64,000 nucleotides of DNA, taken from the NCBI GenBank assembly GCA_903844845.1, contig CAIMVG010000023.1, forward strand, positions 21,506 to 85,505, given 5' to 3'. The first letter of the stretch is position 1; the number at the start of each line of letters is the position of its first letter. This stretch comes from an uncultured Dehalococcoidia bacterium. Lineage in GTDB: Bacteria; Chloroflexota; Dehalococcoidia; Dehalococcoidales; UBA1222. Below the pieces are notes generated by a model that did not search any database, had not been told where the DNA came from, and saw only the letters and a program-made list of their open reading frames with translations. This document shows, one piece after another, positions 1-8,199 of this stretch. A program made the position numbers and the translations under genes.

Positions 1-3000
1 CCGTTCCGATGCTTAATACCGCCTCGCTGCCGCATCTCGGGGACATGTATTGCTTTGTTCTGGACAGCACTTCTTCTATCGTGGGGTCGTTTCCGTCTCT
101 GAGCGTACCTTCGACGGCAGCGTGCAGTTGTTCGTTGTCCATTTTGAGGATGCCGTGTTTGACGAAACTCGCAGGGATCTTTCTGAGGCGTTTGAAACGC
201 AGATTGTCTTCCCGGTTGCGAAATGAAGTGTATTGCATCCATTCGCTCATCGGAGAAACGACGACTTCGAGGCCGGCAGCTTCGCAGTCCTTCACTAAAC
301 CGCGGTTGCTGAAAATATTGGTTCGCAGGAATATTTCCCCGTTGATTCCGACAAGCGGTTTGCGCGGACGCGAATCATCTCTGATACGTGAAAAGGCCCC
401 TGCTGCTTGCCTGAGGATAGGTTTAAAAGCTTTTTTTGAACGGGCGGCTGTCACCAGCAATTGCAGGTATTCGTTGAACAGTTTTTCTGCCGAACCGCTT
501 TCTTTTTCGTAGGGACGGGAACGCCAAAGGAGCCTTTCCAGCCAGTCGACGGCAAAAACGCCGCCCAGGCCGTAGCGGAGCAGTCCGGGGCCGAAGTTGA
601 TGTCCCGGTAGGCGTTATTCGAAATTGTAGTGTGTACTCTGGCATCATATCCAAGCTCCCTGAGGGCTTTATCCTGCTCCAATGCGTATTTTCCAAGTCG
701 GCACGGCCCGTAAGAACCCGCCATGAGCAATTGCACATTGGGGGCGGCCAAAGGGTTGGATTGAAAGAATTTAAGGAAATCACCCAGGGTGACCCTGTAT
801 GGCAAACACTCGGTTCCGGTGGTGACCTGGTTCGCAAGAAGCAGGTTCTGTTCGTCGGGCTCCGGAAGAACGGTAACACGGCATCCTGCTGATTGCATGA
901 CCGCGCCGGCGATCTCGATAAAAGGAGCCATTCTTGGTAATACGAATGTCGTGTCTACATTGTTTATAGGGGCGCTGGAGCGGCGTACCGAAGCAGGGGT
1001 AGGGATTTTTGAGCCCTCTGTCATGGTATAACTGCAGATAGTATCGACGAACGCTTCCAGCCGTGTCACAAGCCCGGCTTCGGCAGCATGCTCGTCTATT
1101 TCGAGTTGCCCCATGGGCTTTCCCCCCATGATGTCTTCGAGGAGTGGAATGATAAAGGAGTTGGGCCCGCAGCCGAAGTTGGTCAGGGCGAGCCCGAAAA
1201 GATTGGGCTCACCGGCGATGATTGCCGCCGCTGATATCAGTTTGCTCTCATATGACCAGTAAGGACGGTCAGAATAATCAGTTGGGCTGATTTTGCCGAG
1301 GGGCAGCAGGTCCATCGGGATGGGAACGACGCCCAACCCGGCCAGTGTCTCGGCGATGCCGAGGTTAGCGCCGGAGTCCTGTGCCATATAAGAGCGGGAA
1401 AGTATGACTACTCCCTTTTTCCCGGTTTCGCGGAGTTGTTTCAATACTTGTTCGCCAAGTCGCGTCCTCTCCTCGTAGAATTTATTCTGGGCTGCCAGCC
1501 CTGCGAGGGCGGCCTTCCTCCCGGGTCCACGGTTTAAACCCATGTCTTCGGCGGACTTGGTTAAGTTGCGGATTACTTCCTCGTCCCCGCGGCTGAAATC
1601 TAATACAGGTGATATCAATTTCGCGCCGAGCCCGAGCACCTCTCGTACGATGAAAGGTGCAGCCTGGACTAATGGGCATGTGTATTTCTGGTTTTCATCG
1701 CCTTCTTTTAAATCCAGGCGGATGGCAGAAGGGTAGATGACATAATCCGTTCTACCCATGAGGTTATCTATGTGGCCGTGCATGAGTTTGATCGGGAAAC
1801 AGCTGTCGCTGTAAGCCAGTTCCGAGGCTCTTTCAATAACGCTGGACGTAGTTTTGCCGGAAATCAAGATGCGGGCTCCGAGCGAGTTAAGGAAACTGAC
1901 CAGCATGGGGGCGAAGTCGTATGTGAGGAGGGCGCGGGGGATCCCGACTACAGGGCCTTTTCCGCTTCCTTCCTTGTAATCCTTGAAGAGCAATTTTTCG
2001 CGTTCGTCGAATGCTGTAACCAGTTTCTTCATCCCGCTTCGGCTGTCGTATCGGTCGCATCGGCTTCCGTAATAAGTGGGTTCAGCCGTCTCAAGAGACA
2101 TGCGTGTTATTGTGCAGTTGTTATCGCAAGATTGGCAGATGAACGTCGAAAGGTCGCAATTTTGGCTGGCGGCATGTTCGAAGCCTTTGAAATTGCTCGC
2201 TTTTCCGGAGGTATTCTCCTTTGCCATGAGTGCGGCGCCGATCGCTCCTGAAACCTCGCAATGTTCCGGGACCGTGATTACCCTTTTACCGAGTTGTTCG
2301 CGGAAGGCCGAAACCACAGCGTCGTTGTAAAAGACGGCTCCGGTAAGGATGACCCGCTCTCCCAGTTTCCGGTGGCCGACCACTTTGGAAAGGTAGTTTT
2401 TAGCGATGGAATTAGCCAGGCTCGCGGTTATGACTTCGATAGGTACCCCTTCTTGCTGGGCCAATGCAACCGATTGTCCCATGAAAGCCGCACACCGGGT
2501 TCCGAGGTCGATGGTATAGGGCGCATTGAATGCCAGCCGCGCAAACTCCCCGTCGGTGACCTTGACCCCGAGCATTTCCGCCAGTTCGTCGATAAAGCTG
2601 CCGGTGCCTGCTGCGCAGGATTTATTCATCTGGTAATCGACGACTATGCCTTTGCGTTTGATGACCAGTTTGGAGTCTTGCCCGCCGATCTCGATGATAT
2701 CTGCCAGTGGATCTATTTCGGCGGCTCCGCGTGTCTGGGCGGTTATCTCGTTCTTGACAAGGTCAGCTCCGATAAAGTTTCCAACCAGGTAACGGCCGGA
2801 TCCGGTTACTCCTGCGCCTGCTATTTTTATTGATCCGGCGTTCGCTTTTAGCAGGTTGTTAAAGAGTTGCCGGATTGCGTCTACAGGCCGGCCGGATGTC
2901 ATGATGTAGTTTTTGGTTAATACTTTGCCGTTTTCATCGAGGATGACCGCTTTGGTGCTGGTCGAGCCCACGTCTACACCGAGATATCCGATGGCAGGTG

Positions 3001-3895
3001 AGGATATGATCATCCCGGCCCCGGGATTTCGGCAGGCCTTACCGGTCAGGCCCGGAGACCGGAAAGATTTTTGACTCTCTGTCTGGCGAAGCGGGAAGTT
3101 AGGGTTGGATTTACAGTCTCTTGACAATAATGCCGCACCGAAAGCCTCTGTGTAGATCGCATCTTTAGGCACGGTGATCCGCACGGGATGTTTGTTTCTT
3201 TCAGAAATTGCCTCGCAAAGTGCTTCAACTATTGCCGGCGCTGCAGAAAGGCCGCCCACCAGGTAAACAGGCTCGTCGAAAGCTCCTCCGTTCAGGGACG
3301 AGACCATCCGGGCCACAGATTCACAGAGGGCGTACAGCATAGATGGCAGCGATACGCCTTTCTGCTGCAAGTGTATCAAATCGCTTTTGGCGAATACGCT
3401 GCATCGTGCGGCGATCCTCGGGGTTGCCCCTTCATGCTCGAGGGCCAACCTGGAAAAGTCTTCCAGGCTGATCCCGAGACGGTAAGCTTGTTGTTCGATA
3501 AAACGTCCGGTGCCTGCCGCGCAAAGCGGGTTGGTGACCACTTTCCATGGTTTTTTAAGTCCATCTTCCAAACGGATGATGAGGGTGCTGTGTCCCCCGA
3601 GTTGAATTATGGTTCTGGCGTCCGGGTGATGCTCCAGCAAACCGGCTGCCACGGCCAGTGGCGATGTGTATAGCCCTGGATTGAAAAATGAAGGGATGAT
3701 CGTTCTGCCTGAGCCGGAAACGCCAAGGCCGGTTATCCCTTCAAGGTTACTTATCTTCCCCGTTGCTTCGTTAACGGCCGAGACTGCGTCCGCAGTTATG
3801 CGTACGTTTTCTTTCCCGATCAAGGTGCCGGAATCGTCGATGAGGCAGGCTTTTACATTGGAAGAACCGATGTCCAGTCCGAGGAATTTATTCAT
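1..3895 (-). CDS. 2-hydroxyacyl-CoA dehydratase activator, giant two-ATPase form (3' end cut by window edge)
   Basis: An open frame of 1298 codons runs from ATG at 3895 off the left edge. The translation shows two BadF/BadG/HgdC-type ASKHA ATPase domains in tandem. The first starts GLDIGSSNVKA near residue 6 and has CAAGTG and ARC segments with Cys125 and Cys165. The second starts GVDVGSTSTK near residue 305 and has CAAGTGSF and GTRCAAF segments with Cys427 and Cys468. In this family such paired cysteines hold a [4Fe-4S] cluster at the dimer interface. After about residue 600 comes a DUF2229/2-hydroxyglutaryl-CoA dehydratase-like part (PVVGIPRALL, YSDSCFPIKL, TNFGCGPNSF). The last visible residues, EAVLSIG, are typical of the C-terminus, so little is missing. 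Family role: ATP-driven electron delivery to a radical dehydratase or reductase. The substrate is unknown, and no dehydratase subunits lie beside it here. Confidence 0.88.
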   Translation of the reverse strand, partial: MNKFLGLDIGSSNVKACLIDDSGTLIGKENVRITADAVSAVNEATGKISNLEGITGLGVSGSGRTIIPSFFNPGLYTSPLAVAAGLLEHHPDARTIIQLGGHSTLIIRLEDGLKKPWKVVTNPLCAAGTGRFIEQQAYRLGISLEDFSRLALEHEGATPRIAARCSVFAKSDLIHLQQKGVSLPSMLYALCESVARMVSSLNGGAFDEPVYLVGGLSAAPAIVEALCEAISERNKHPVRITVPKDAIYTEAFGAALLSRDCKSNPNFPLRQTESQKSFRSPGLTGKACRNPGAGMIISSPAIGYLGVDVGSTSTKAVILDENGKVLTKNYIMTSGRPVDAIRQLFNNLLKANAGSIKIAGAGVTGSGRYLVGNFIGADLVKNEITAQTRGAAEIDPLADIIEIGGQDSKLVIKRKGIVVDYQMNKSCAAGTGSFIDELAEMLGVKVTDGEFARLAFNAPYTIDLGTRCAAFMGQSVALAQQEGVPIEVITASLANSIAKNYLSKVVGHRKLGERVILTGAVFYNDAVVSAFREQLGKRVITVPEHCEVSGAIGAALMAKENTSGKASNFKGFEHAASQNCDLSTFICQSCDNNCTITRMSLETAEPTYYGSRCDRYDSRSGMKKLVTAFDEREKLLFKDYKEGSGKGPVVGIPRALLTYDFAPMLVSFLNSLGARILISGKTTSSVIERASELAYSDSCFPIKLMHGHIDNLMGRTDYVIYPSAIRLDLKEGDENQKYTCPLVQAAPFIVREVLGLGAKLISPVLDFSRGDEEVIRNLTKSAEDMGLNRGPGRKAALAGLAAQNKFYEERTRLGEQVLKQLRETGKKGVVILSRSYMAQDSGANLGIAETLAGLGVVPIPMDLLPLGKISPTDYSDRPYWSYESKLISAAAIIAGEPNLFGLALTNFGCGPNSFIIPLLEDIMGGKPMGQLEIDEHAAEAGLVTRLEAFVDTICSYTMTEGSKIPTPASVRRSSAPINNVDTTFVLPRMAPFIEIAGAVMQSAGCRVTVLPEPDEQNLLLANQVTTGTECLPYRVTLGDFLKFFQSNPLAAPNVQLLMAGSYGPCRLGKYALEQDKALRELGYDARVHTTISNNAYRDINFGPGLLRYGLGGVFAVDWLERLLWRSRPYEKESGSAEKLFNEYLQLLVTAARSKKAFKPILRQAAGAFSRIRDDSRPRKPLVGINGEIFLRTNIFSNRGLVKDCEAAGLEVVVSPMSEWMQYTSFRNREDNLRFKRLRKIPASFVKHGILKMDNEQLHAAVEGTLRDGNDPTIEEVLSRTKQYMSPRCGSEAVLSIGT

Positions 3896-4608
3896 GTAGC
3901 GTACATTCAATCATATATATGGTAAAGGGCGCAAGGGATTTGGATGGATCCCGTATTGACGCGTATTTCCGGTCAATGTGTAACATTTTATATAATATTG
4001 AGTGATTGTAGGGATAATCCTACAAAGGTATGAGACAAATACTGATAGACAATGACCTTCTTTAGGACTACACTACACATTTAGCATTGGGTGTTATATA
4101 ATTGTTCATATTATCCGCAATCATGTGGTTGAAGATATATTTTTAATAACTGGTGATCCTGGCTGGTATTAAGTCTTAATTTTTACTATACTTGGGTAGT
4201 TTTGGGATTCATTTTACTGAAAGAAAGAATTAAAATTGAAATACGATCGTTTCTTGAAGATTGACGATAGAAAGGCGCAAGATTAAGTTCTTGGGCCTTA
4301 AATAGTTTAATACCCAGTTTAAAGGCCTTGGCGGGGTAAACCGGGGTGAGTGGGTCGAGCCAACCCAATCTGGAATCATAGCCTCCCCCTTGCGTGTGCG
4401 GTGCCTCGGGTTTAATCGGGTTTTACGGTGTGACATCCAGGCAACATATTAATAAATGAATATCTGATTCTTCGCAACGGAATGTTCTGCGGAACAATCA
4501 CCGAAGATGAGTTAACGAATAAAATATTCTATGAAGGAGGGAACAAGCAGAAGAATAAAATAATGGGGTCCTGTAATTTATATTTTTATAGGAGGCTATC
4601 AAAAAAAC
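3896..4608. other. Long AT-rich divergent intergenic region
   Basis: This 713-base region separates the start of the activator gene (leftward) from the molybdenum-hydroxylase operon (rightward), so promoters for both should lie here. I see no convincing protein gene; the short frames between 4186 and 4436 have no ribosome site or recognisable motif. The first 300 bases are AT-rich and low in structure. The part from about 4290 onward is richer in inverted repeats and is listed separately. Confidence 0.6.
4290..4510 (+). promoter_or_regulatory. Possible structured 5' leader of the molybdenum-hydroxylase operon
   Basis: Several inverted repeats cluster here, 100 to 300 bases before the operon. 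GGCCTTAAA at 4294-4302 pairs with TTTAAAGGCC at 4318-4327 (one bulge), and TGGGT/ACCCA lies around 4351-4366. A two-level hairpin has outer arms TCTTCG 4469-4474 and CGAAGA 4502-4507, and inner arms TGTTC 4483-4487 and GAACA 4492-4496. The position suggests a regulatory leader. I could not match it to a known riboswitch consensus from memory, so the molybdenum-cofactor riboswitch is only a hypothesis. Confidence 0.3.
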
Positions 4609-5349
4609 ATGTCAGAAGAGGAAAAGACTAACAAACCTGGGATTTCCAGAAGGGAATTCCTGAAAGATGCCGGTATGGTTGTCGGCGGAGTGACCGTTGG
4701 TTCGCTGGCTTTTGCTAATGCTTGTTCCAAGACGACCACTTCGACGCTAACTTCCACCCAGACCAAAACTGTTACCCCTGCCCCCATCACCATCACCAAC
4801 ACCGCCGGTGTTTACACCGACCCCGTGGACGGGCAGACCTTCTCGTCGCTCGATGCGATGAAAGCCCACTTCAACACCGTGCATCCTAATGGGGACGCGG
4901 CCATCGTTTCTTTCACCGTCAACGGCACGGTTCAAGCTTTCCAGGTCAAACCCTACTGGTCTCTGGCTCGCGTACTGCGCGAGGGCCTCGGCCTGTTTGC
5001 CTTGAAGGAAGGCTGCAACTACGGCGAGTGCGGCGCGTGCACAGTCAACGTGAACGGCACCGCCATATTTGCCTGCATGATGCTTGCCTGCGAAATGGAA
5101 GGCGCAACGGTACTGACCGTCGAGGGCCTTTCTCCGTCTGGTACGCTCAGCCCCGTACAGCAGAAGTTTTTCGACACCGAGGCCTTCGGGTGCGGTATCT
5201 GCACTCCTGGTTTCGTGATGGCGGCTAATGCGCTTTACAAAGCTACTCCTAAACCGACTCTTGCACAGGTACAGCAGGCGCTGTCCGGGCATATTTGCAT
5301 GTGCAGTAACCTCACCAGGACGGTTAATGCTCTAGTAGGGGGTGTTTAA
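4609..5349 (+). CDS. Tat-exported [2Fe-2S] subunit of a molybdenum hydroxylase
   Basis: This 246-residue protein is the small iron-sulfur subunit of a xanthine-dehydrogenase/CoxS-type enzyme. A twin-arginine signal (SRREFLKD, residues 13-20) and a hydrophobic stretch end at a lipobox-like FANAC (Cys39), so it is probably exported and possibly lipid-anchored. A Thr-rich linker follows. The plant-type cluster ligands are Cys136, Cys141, Cys144 and Cys156 (CNYGECGACTV). The second cluster ligands are Cys195 and Cys198 (CGICTPG) and Cys230 and Cys232 (GHICMCS). Residues 69-93 (GQTFSSLDAMKAHFNTVH) resemble half of a C2H2 finger without its cysteines. AGGAGG at 4590-4595 lies 13 bases before the ATG. 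It is first of three co-directional subunit genes; the next begins 2 bases after its stop. Cytoplasmic homologues lack the signal, so export is the notable point. Confidence 0.9.
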   Translation: MSEEEKTNKPGISRREFLKDAGMVVGGVTVGSLAFANACSKTTTSTLTSTQTKTVTPAPITITNTAGVYTDPVDGQTFSSLDAMKAHFNTVHPNGDAAIVSFTVNGTVQAFQVKPYWSLARVLREGLGLFALKEGCNYGECGACTVNVNGTAIFACMMLACEMEGATVLTVEGLSPSGTLSPVQQKFFDTEAFGCGICTPGFVMAANALYKATPKPTLAQVQQALSGHICMCSNLTRTVNALVGGV

Positions 5350-5351
5350 AA

Positions 5352-8186
5352 ATGTCACTCGTAGCACCGTATACAGTAGTTAACGACCCGAAACTCCATG
5401 ATCCTATGGCCGCCATGATTGTCACCGGGCGTCTCGATTTCCCGGATGACCGCCTGGCTGGCAGAAAACTCTGGGCCGCGGTCAAGACCTCGACCAATGC
5501 CCATGGTTCCATCCTTGCCGATGCCGGCACCATTACTGCCGTCAACGTCGGCAATGCTGGCAGCGCTTATACTTCTGCCCCCACCGTCACCTTCACCGGC
5601 GGCGGCGGCACTGGCGCTTCAGCGACCGCGACTCTTAGCGCAACCGGCACGATTTCCGGTATCACTCTCAACAACGCGGGCAGTGGTTATACCTCCGCTC
5701 CCACCATCACACTGACCGGTGGTGCCGGCACCGGCGCTACCGCGACCGTTGCTTTCACCATGGGCAAACTTCATATTGATACAGCCGCTGCCCTGGCTTT
5801 CCCGGGGGTCCGCGGTGTATTCCATGCTGGCTCCTTCCCTGCCGGCAGTTCGGCGGCAGGCGCCTTTGCTACCAGCTGGACCAACTATGGCGTCGTCATC
5901 GCGGCCGTTGTGGCCGATGACTGGGAAACTGCCCGCTGGGCGTGCAACCTGGTAAACGTGACCTACAACTCTCCTCTTCCCGTCGTCTTCGACGCGGATG
6001 CTGCTATGAGCGCTAGTTCCCCTCTATCCGGTCGCCAGGCTACCGGCAATGTCACTACCAGCACTCAGACCCGACTTGACGCTGCAGGAAACGGCGCTGC
6101 CTACGGTCTCGCGCATTGCGACAAGACCATGCAGTTCACCACTGATTGGACACCGACCCAGCAGCACAATCCCATCCATCCCAAAACGGGCCTCGCCTAT
6201 TTCACGGGCGATCCCGGATCACAGACGGTTCAGGGCACTGGCGACTGCTACGGTTTCAGCGTAACTCAGAACGCCATGAGCCATCTCAACAGCTTGTACT
6301 CTTCCGTCAACATGCCTCAGCAGCAGACTCATTATTCAGCTCATGCCTGCGGCGGCGGTTTTGGTGACGGTGAAAGCACTGTTCAGATGTCCATGGCAGC
6401 AGTTTTGTCCCAAGCCCTGGGCGGAGCCCCTGTCGTCTTAAAACTCTCCCGCAAAGATCACAACCACATTGGCGGACGCCAGTACGATACCAAGGGCGTA
6501 TTCAATATCGGTTACAACAAAGACGGGACCATCGTCGCCTGGCAGGGCGGCTGGTACGGCAACGGCGGCGGCGCCAGCGGTATGTGGTATGGCCCCAGGA
6601 CTACCTATAAGATTCCGTATATTGACTGGACCGCCTACAATATCTATACCAATACTCCCGCCCGCAACTCCTGGCGCGACGTGGCCGACATCGAAGGTGG
6701 AGGGGCGTTTGAACGCTGCTTCGACCTTATTGCGGCTGATCTTGGTATGGATCCTTATGCCCTGCGTCAGAAAAACCTGATGGGTGTTCTTGATCATGAC
6801 CAGGACGGAACTAAACTGATCTGGAGCGACAAGTGCGTCAATGACTGTCTCGCTCAGGCCTATTCCGCCAGCGGTTATGCCACCAAGTGGCATGCCCCGA
6901 ATACCAAGACCCTCCCCGATGGCAGGAAACACGGTATCGCCATCGGCGGTCGCCAGGACTCCCACGGCGGTATGAGCGGCGGCGGTCGTTACGGCCACAT
7001 CATGATGGGTGGTACTCACACCAACGGCAGCGTTGAGATGTACATGGGCGGTTCCAGGGCCTCTATGGGCCCCCAGGCCGCCATGATGGTCGTCGTCGCT
7101 GAAGTCCTCGGGTTGCCCTACAGCGCAGTCAGGCTGGCTGAATGGGGTAACGGCGATATCACCCTTGCCGACGGTATGCAGAATGGTTCGAGCCACACCC
7201 CCGGCGCCGGTTCTGCCTTCTACATGGCCGCACTCGACATGCGCACGCGCATTTTCAACAGGGCTTGCGGTCTCGCTCCTTTGAATGCGGTCGTTCCTGC
7301 TGGTGTGACCCAGGCTAAAGCCACCGCCGTTCTTTCCACCGTTTTCCCCGGCGGCACCATCGCCAGCTTCACCATCACCAACGGCGGTTCCGGCTATACT
7401 GGTGTTCCGGCTGTCACCATCTCCGGCGGCGGCGGCACCTCAGCATCCGCGACCGCTCATGTCACCAATGGTGTCGTCGATTCCATTGTCGTAACAAACC
7501 CTGGTTCCGGCTTCACTACCGTACCCACGGTTGTCATTTCCGCGGTTACCCCCGACCTGCTTGATGCCGCCAATGGCAGTATCTTCCTCAAGAGCGATTC
7601 CACCAAGACCGTAACCCATGCCACCTGTACCAGCGGCTGGGATCCTCAGATCTCCGTCGCCCAGGGTTGGGGTTCCTACCTCAGAACTGCCGCAGTGGGG
7701 GATTCCCCCATTGGCTCTGCCTGCAACAGCACCGGAGCTGCCGCCGCCTGCATCGAGGTAGCGGTCGATACTAATACTGGAGAAGTTGAGATCCTCAGTT
7801 ACGTTAATGCAACTTCCACCGGCACCACCCTCTTCAAACCGGGTGTGCAGAAAGAAATGATGTCCGGCAACGAAGCCGGTATAGGCCAATGGCTCTTCTA
7901 CGGCGACGTCTACGATCCCACCACCGCCGCCGTGCTTCAGATGTCGCATGGTTGCTTCAGCCACCCGACCGCCATGGACCTCTATCCCACTGCTAACACC
8001 TACATTGAAGTACAGCACAATAGCCCTTCGGGCCCGCTGGGATGCCATGGTATGGCAGAACCGGCTTCCGGCGAAGGAAACGTCATCTGGCAGGCTATCT
8101 ACAATGCCATCGGCGTTTTCCCTGACCATAATCATGGAGCCGGCAGCCCGAACGTAATTCTCAAGGCTCTCGGTAAGGCTACCTAG
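5352..8186 (+). CDS. Molybdopterin-binding large subunit of a molybdenum hydroxylase, with inserted Gly-rich repeats
   Basis: This 944-residue protein belongs to the xanthine dehydrogenase/CoxL large-subunit family. Supporting segments are CGGGFGDG (family GGGFGGK), GGGAFERCFDLIAADLGMDPYALR written here only in part as DLGMDPYALRQKN, and a C-terminal GCHGMAEP, where Glu903 fits the catalytic glutamate of the family GxGE motif. It has no signal peptide of its own, so it would have to be exported together with the Tat-bearing iron-sulfur subunit. Two insertions, residues 59-136 and 668-732, consist of repeats with the core GSGYTSAPT and GGGGTGA; they interrupt regions where relatives are compact. 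The substrate cannot be told from sequence. Ala, Gly, Ser and Thr are strongly enriched compared with the housekeeping genes nearby, as expected of an extracytoplasmic protein. Confidence 0.88.
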   Translation: MSLVAPYTVVNDPKLHDPMAAMIVTGRLDFPDDRLAGRKLWAAVKTSTNAHGSILADAGTITAVNVGNAGSAYTSAPTVTFTGGGGTGASATATLSATGTISGITLNNAGSGYTSAPTITLTGGAGTGATATVAFTMGKLHIDTAAALAFPGVRGVFHAGSFPAGSSAAGAFATSWTNYGVVIAAVVADDWETARWACNLVNVTYNSPLPVVFDADAAMSASSPLSGRQATGNVTTSTQTRLDAAGNGAAYGLAHCDKTMQFTTDWTPTQQHNPIHPKTGLAYFTGDPGSQTVQGTGDCYGFSVTQNAMSHLNSLYSSVNMPQQQTHYSAHACGGGFGDGESTVQMSMAAVLSQALGGAPVVLKLSRKDHNHIGGRQYDTKGVFNIGYNKDGTIVAWQGGWYGNGGGASGMWYGPRTTYKIPYIDWTAYNIYTNTPARNSWRDVADIEGGGAFERCFDLIAADLGMDPYALRQKNLMGVLDHDQDGTKLIWSDKCVNDCLAQAYSASGYATKWHAPNTKTLPDGRKHGIAIGGRQDSHGGMSGGGRYGHIMMGGTHTNGSVEMYMGGSRASMGPQAAMMVVVAEVLGLPYSAVRLAEWGNGDITLADGMQNGSSHTPGAGSAFYMAALDMRTRIFNRACGLAPLNAVVPAGVTQAKATAVLSTVFPGGTIASFTITNGGSGYTGVPAVTISGGGGTSASATAHVTNGVVDSIVVTNPGSGFTTVPTVVISAVTPDLLDAANGSIFLKSDSTKTVTHATCTSGWDPQISVAQGWGSYLRTAAVGDSPIGSACNSTGAAAACIEVAVDTNTGEVEILSYVNATSTGTTLFKPGVQKEMMSGNEAGIGQWLFYGDVYDPTTAAVLQMSHGCFSHPTAMDLYPTANTYIEVQHNSPSGPLGCHGMAEPASGEGNVIWQAIYNAIGVFPDHNHGAGSPNVILKALGKAT
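5526..5759 (+). repeat. Two tandem Gly-rich beta-type repeats inserted in the Mo subunit
   Basis: Residues 59-98 and 99-136 of the molybdopterin subunit are two copies of a unit of about 39 residues. Each runs GTI, then a short strand, then GSAYTSAPTVTFTGG or GSGYTSAPTITLTGG, then GTGA(S/T)AT. Copies differ mainly by conservative changes. The pair sits between the strand ending HGSILAD and the strand beginning KLHIDTAAALAFPGV. In ordinary family members these are neighbouring, so the repeats form an inserted module. Confidence 0.85.
7353..7550 (+). repeat. Second pair of Gly-rich repeats inserted in the Mo subunit
   Basis: Residues 668-706 and 707-732 are two more copies of the same unit (GSGYTGVPAVTISGGGG, then GSGFTTVPTVVIS); the last copy is shorter. 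They lie between a helix ending QAKATAVLSTVF and the segment beginning TPDLLDAANG. The same repeat type at two distant places in one enzyme suggests a shared surface role such as binding or spacing. Confidence 0.82.
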
Positions 8187-8199
8187 GAGGATATGCAAA

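Noticed and set aside
451..3900. Many plus-strand frames of 60 to 190 codons
   Set aside because: They are shadows of the activator gene, whose minus-strand frame is open throughout and carries recognisable motifs. None has a ribosome site or domain.
4186..4436. Two overlapping minus-strand frames in the intergenic region
   Set aside because: No start signal, no family features and unusual composition; they overlap each other in different frames.
4360..4440. Molybdenum-cofactor riboswitch
   Set aside because: Only the position and short pieces such as AGCCTCCC are suggestive. I could not fit the core helices, so it is left as a hypothesis in the leader finding.
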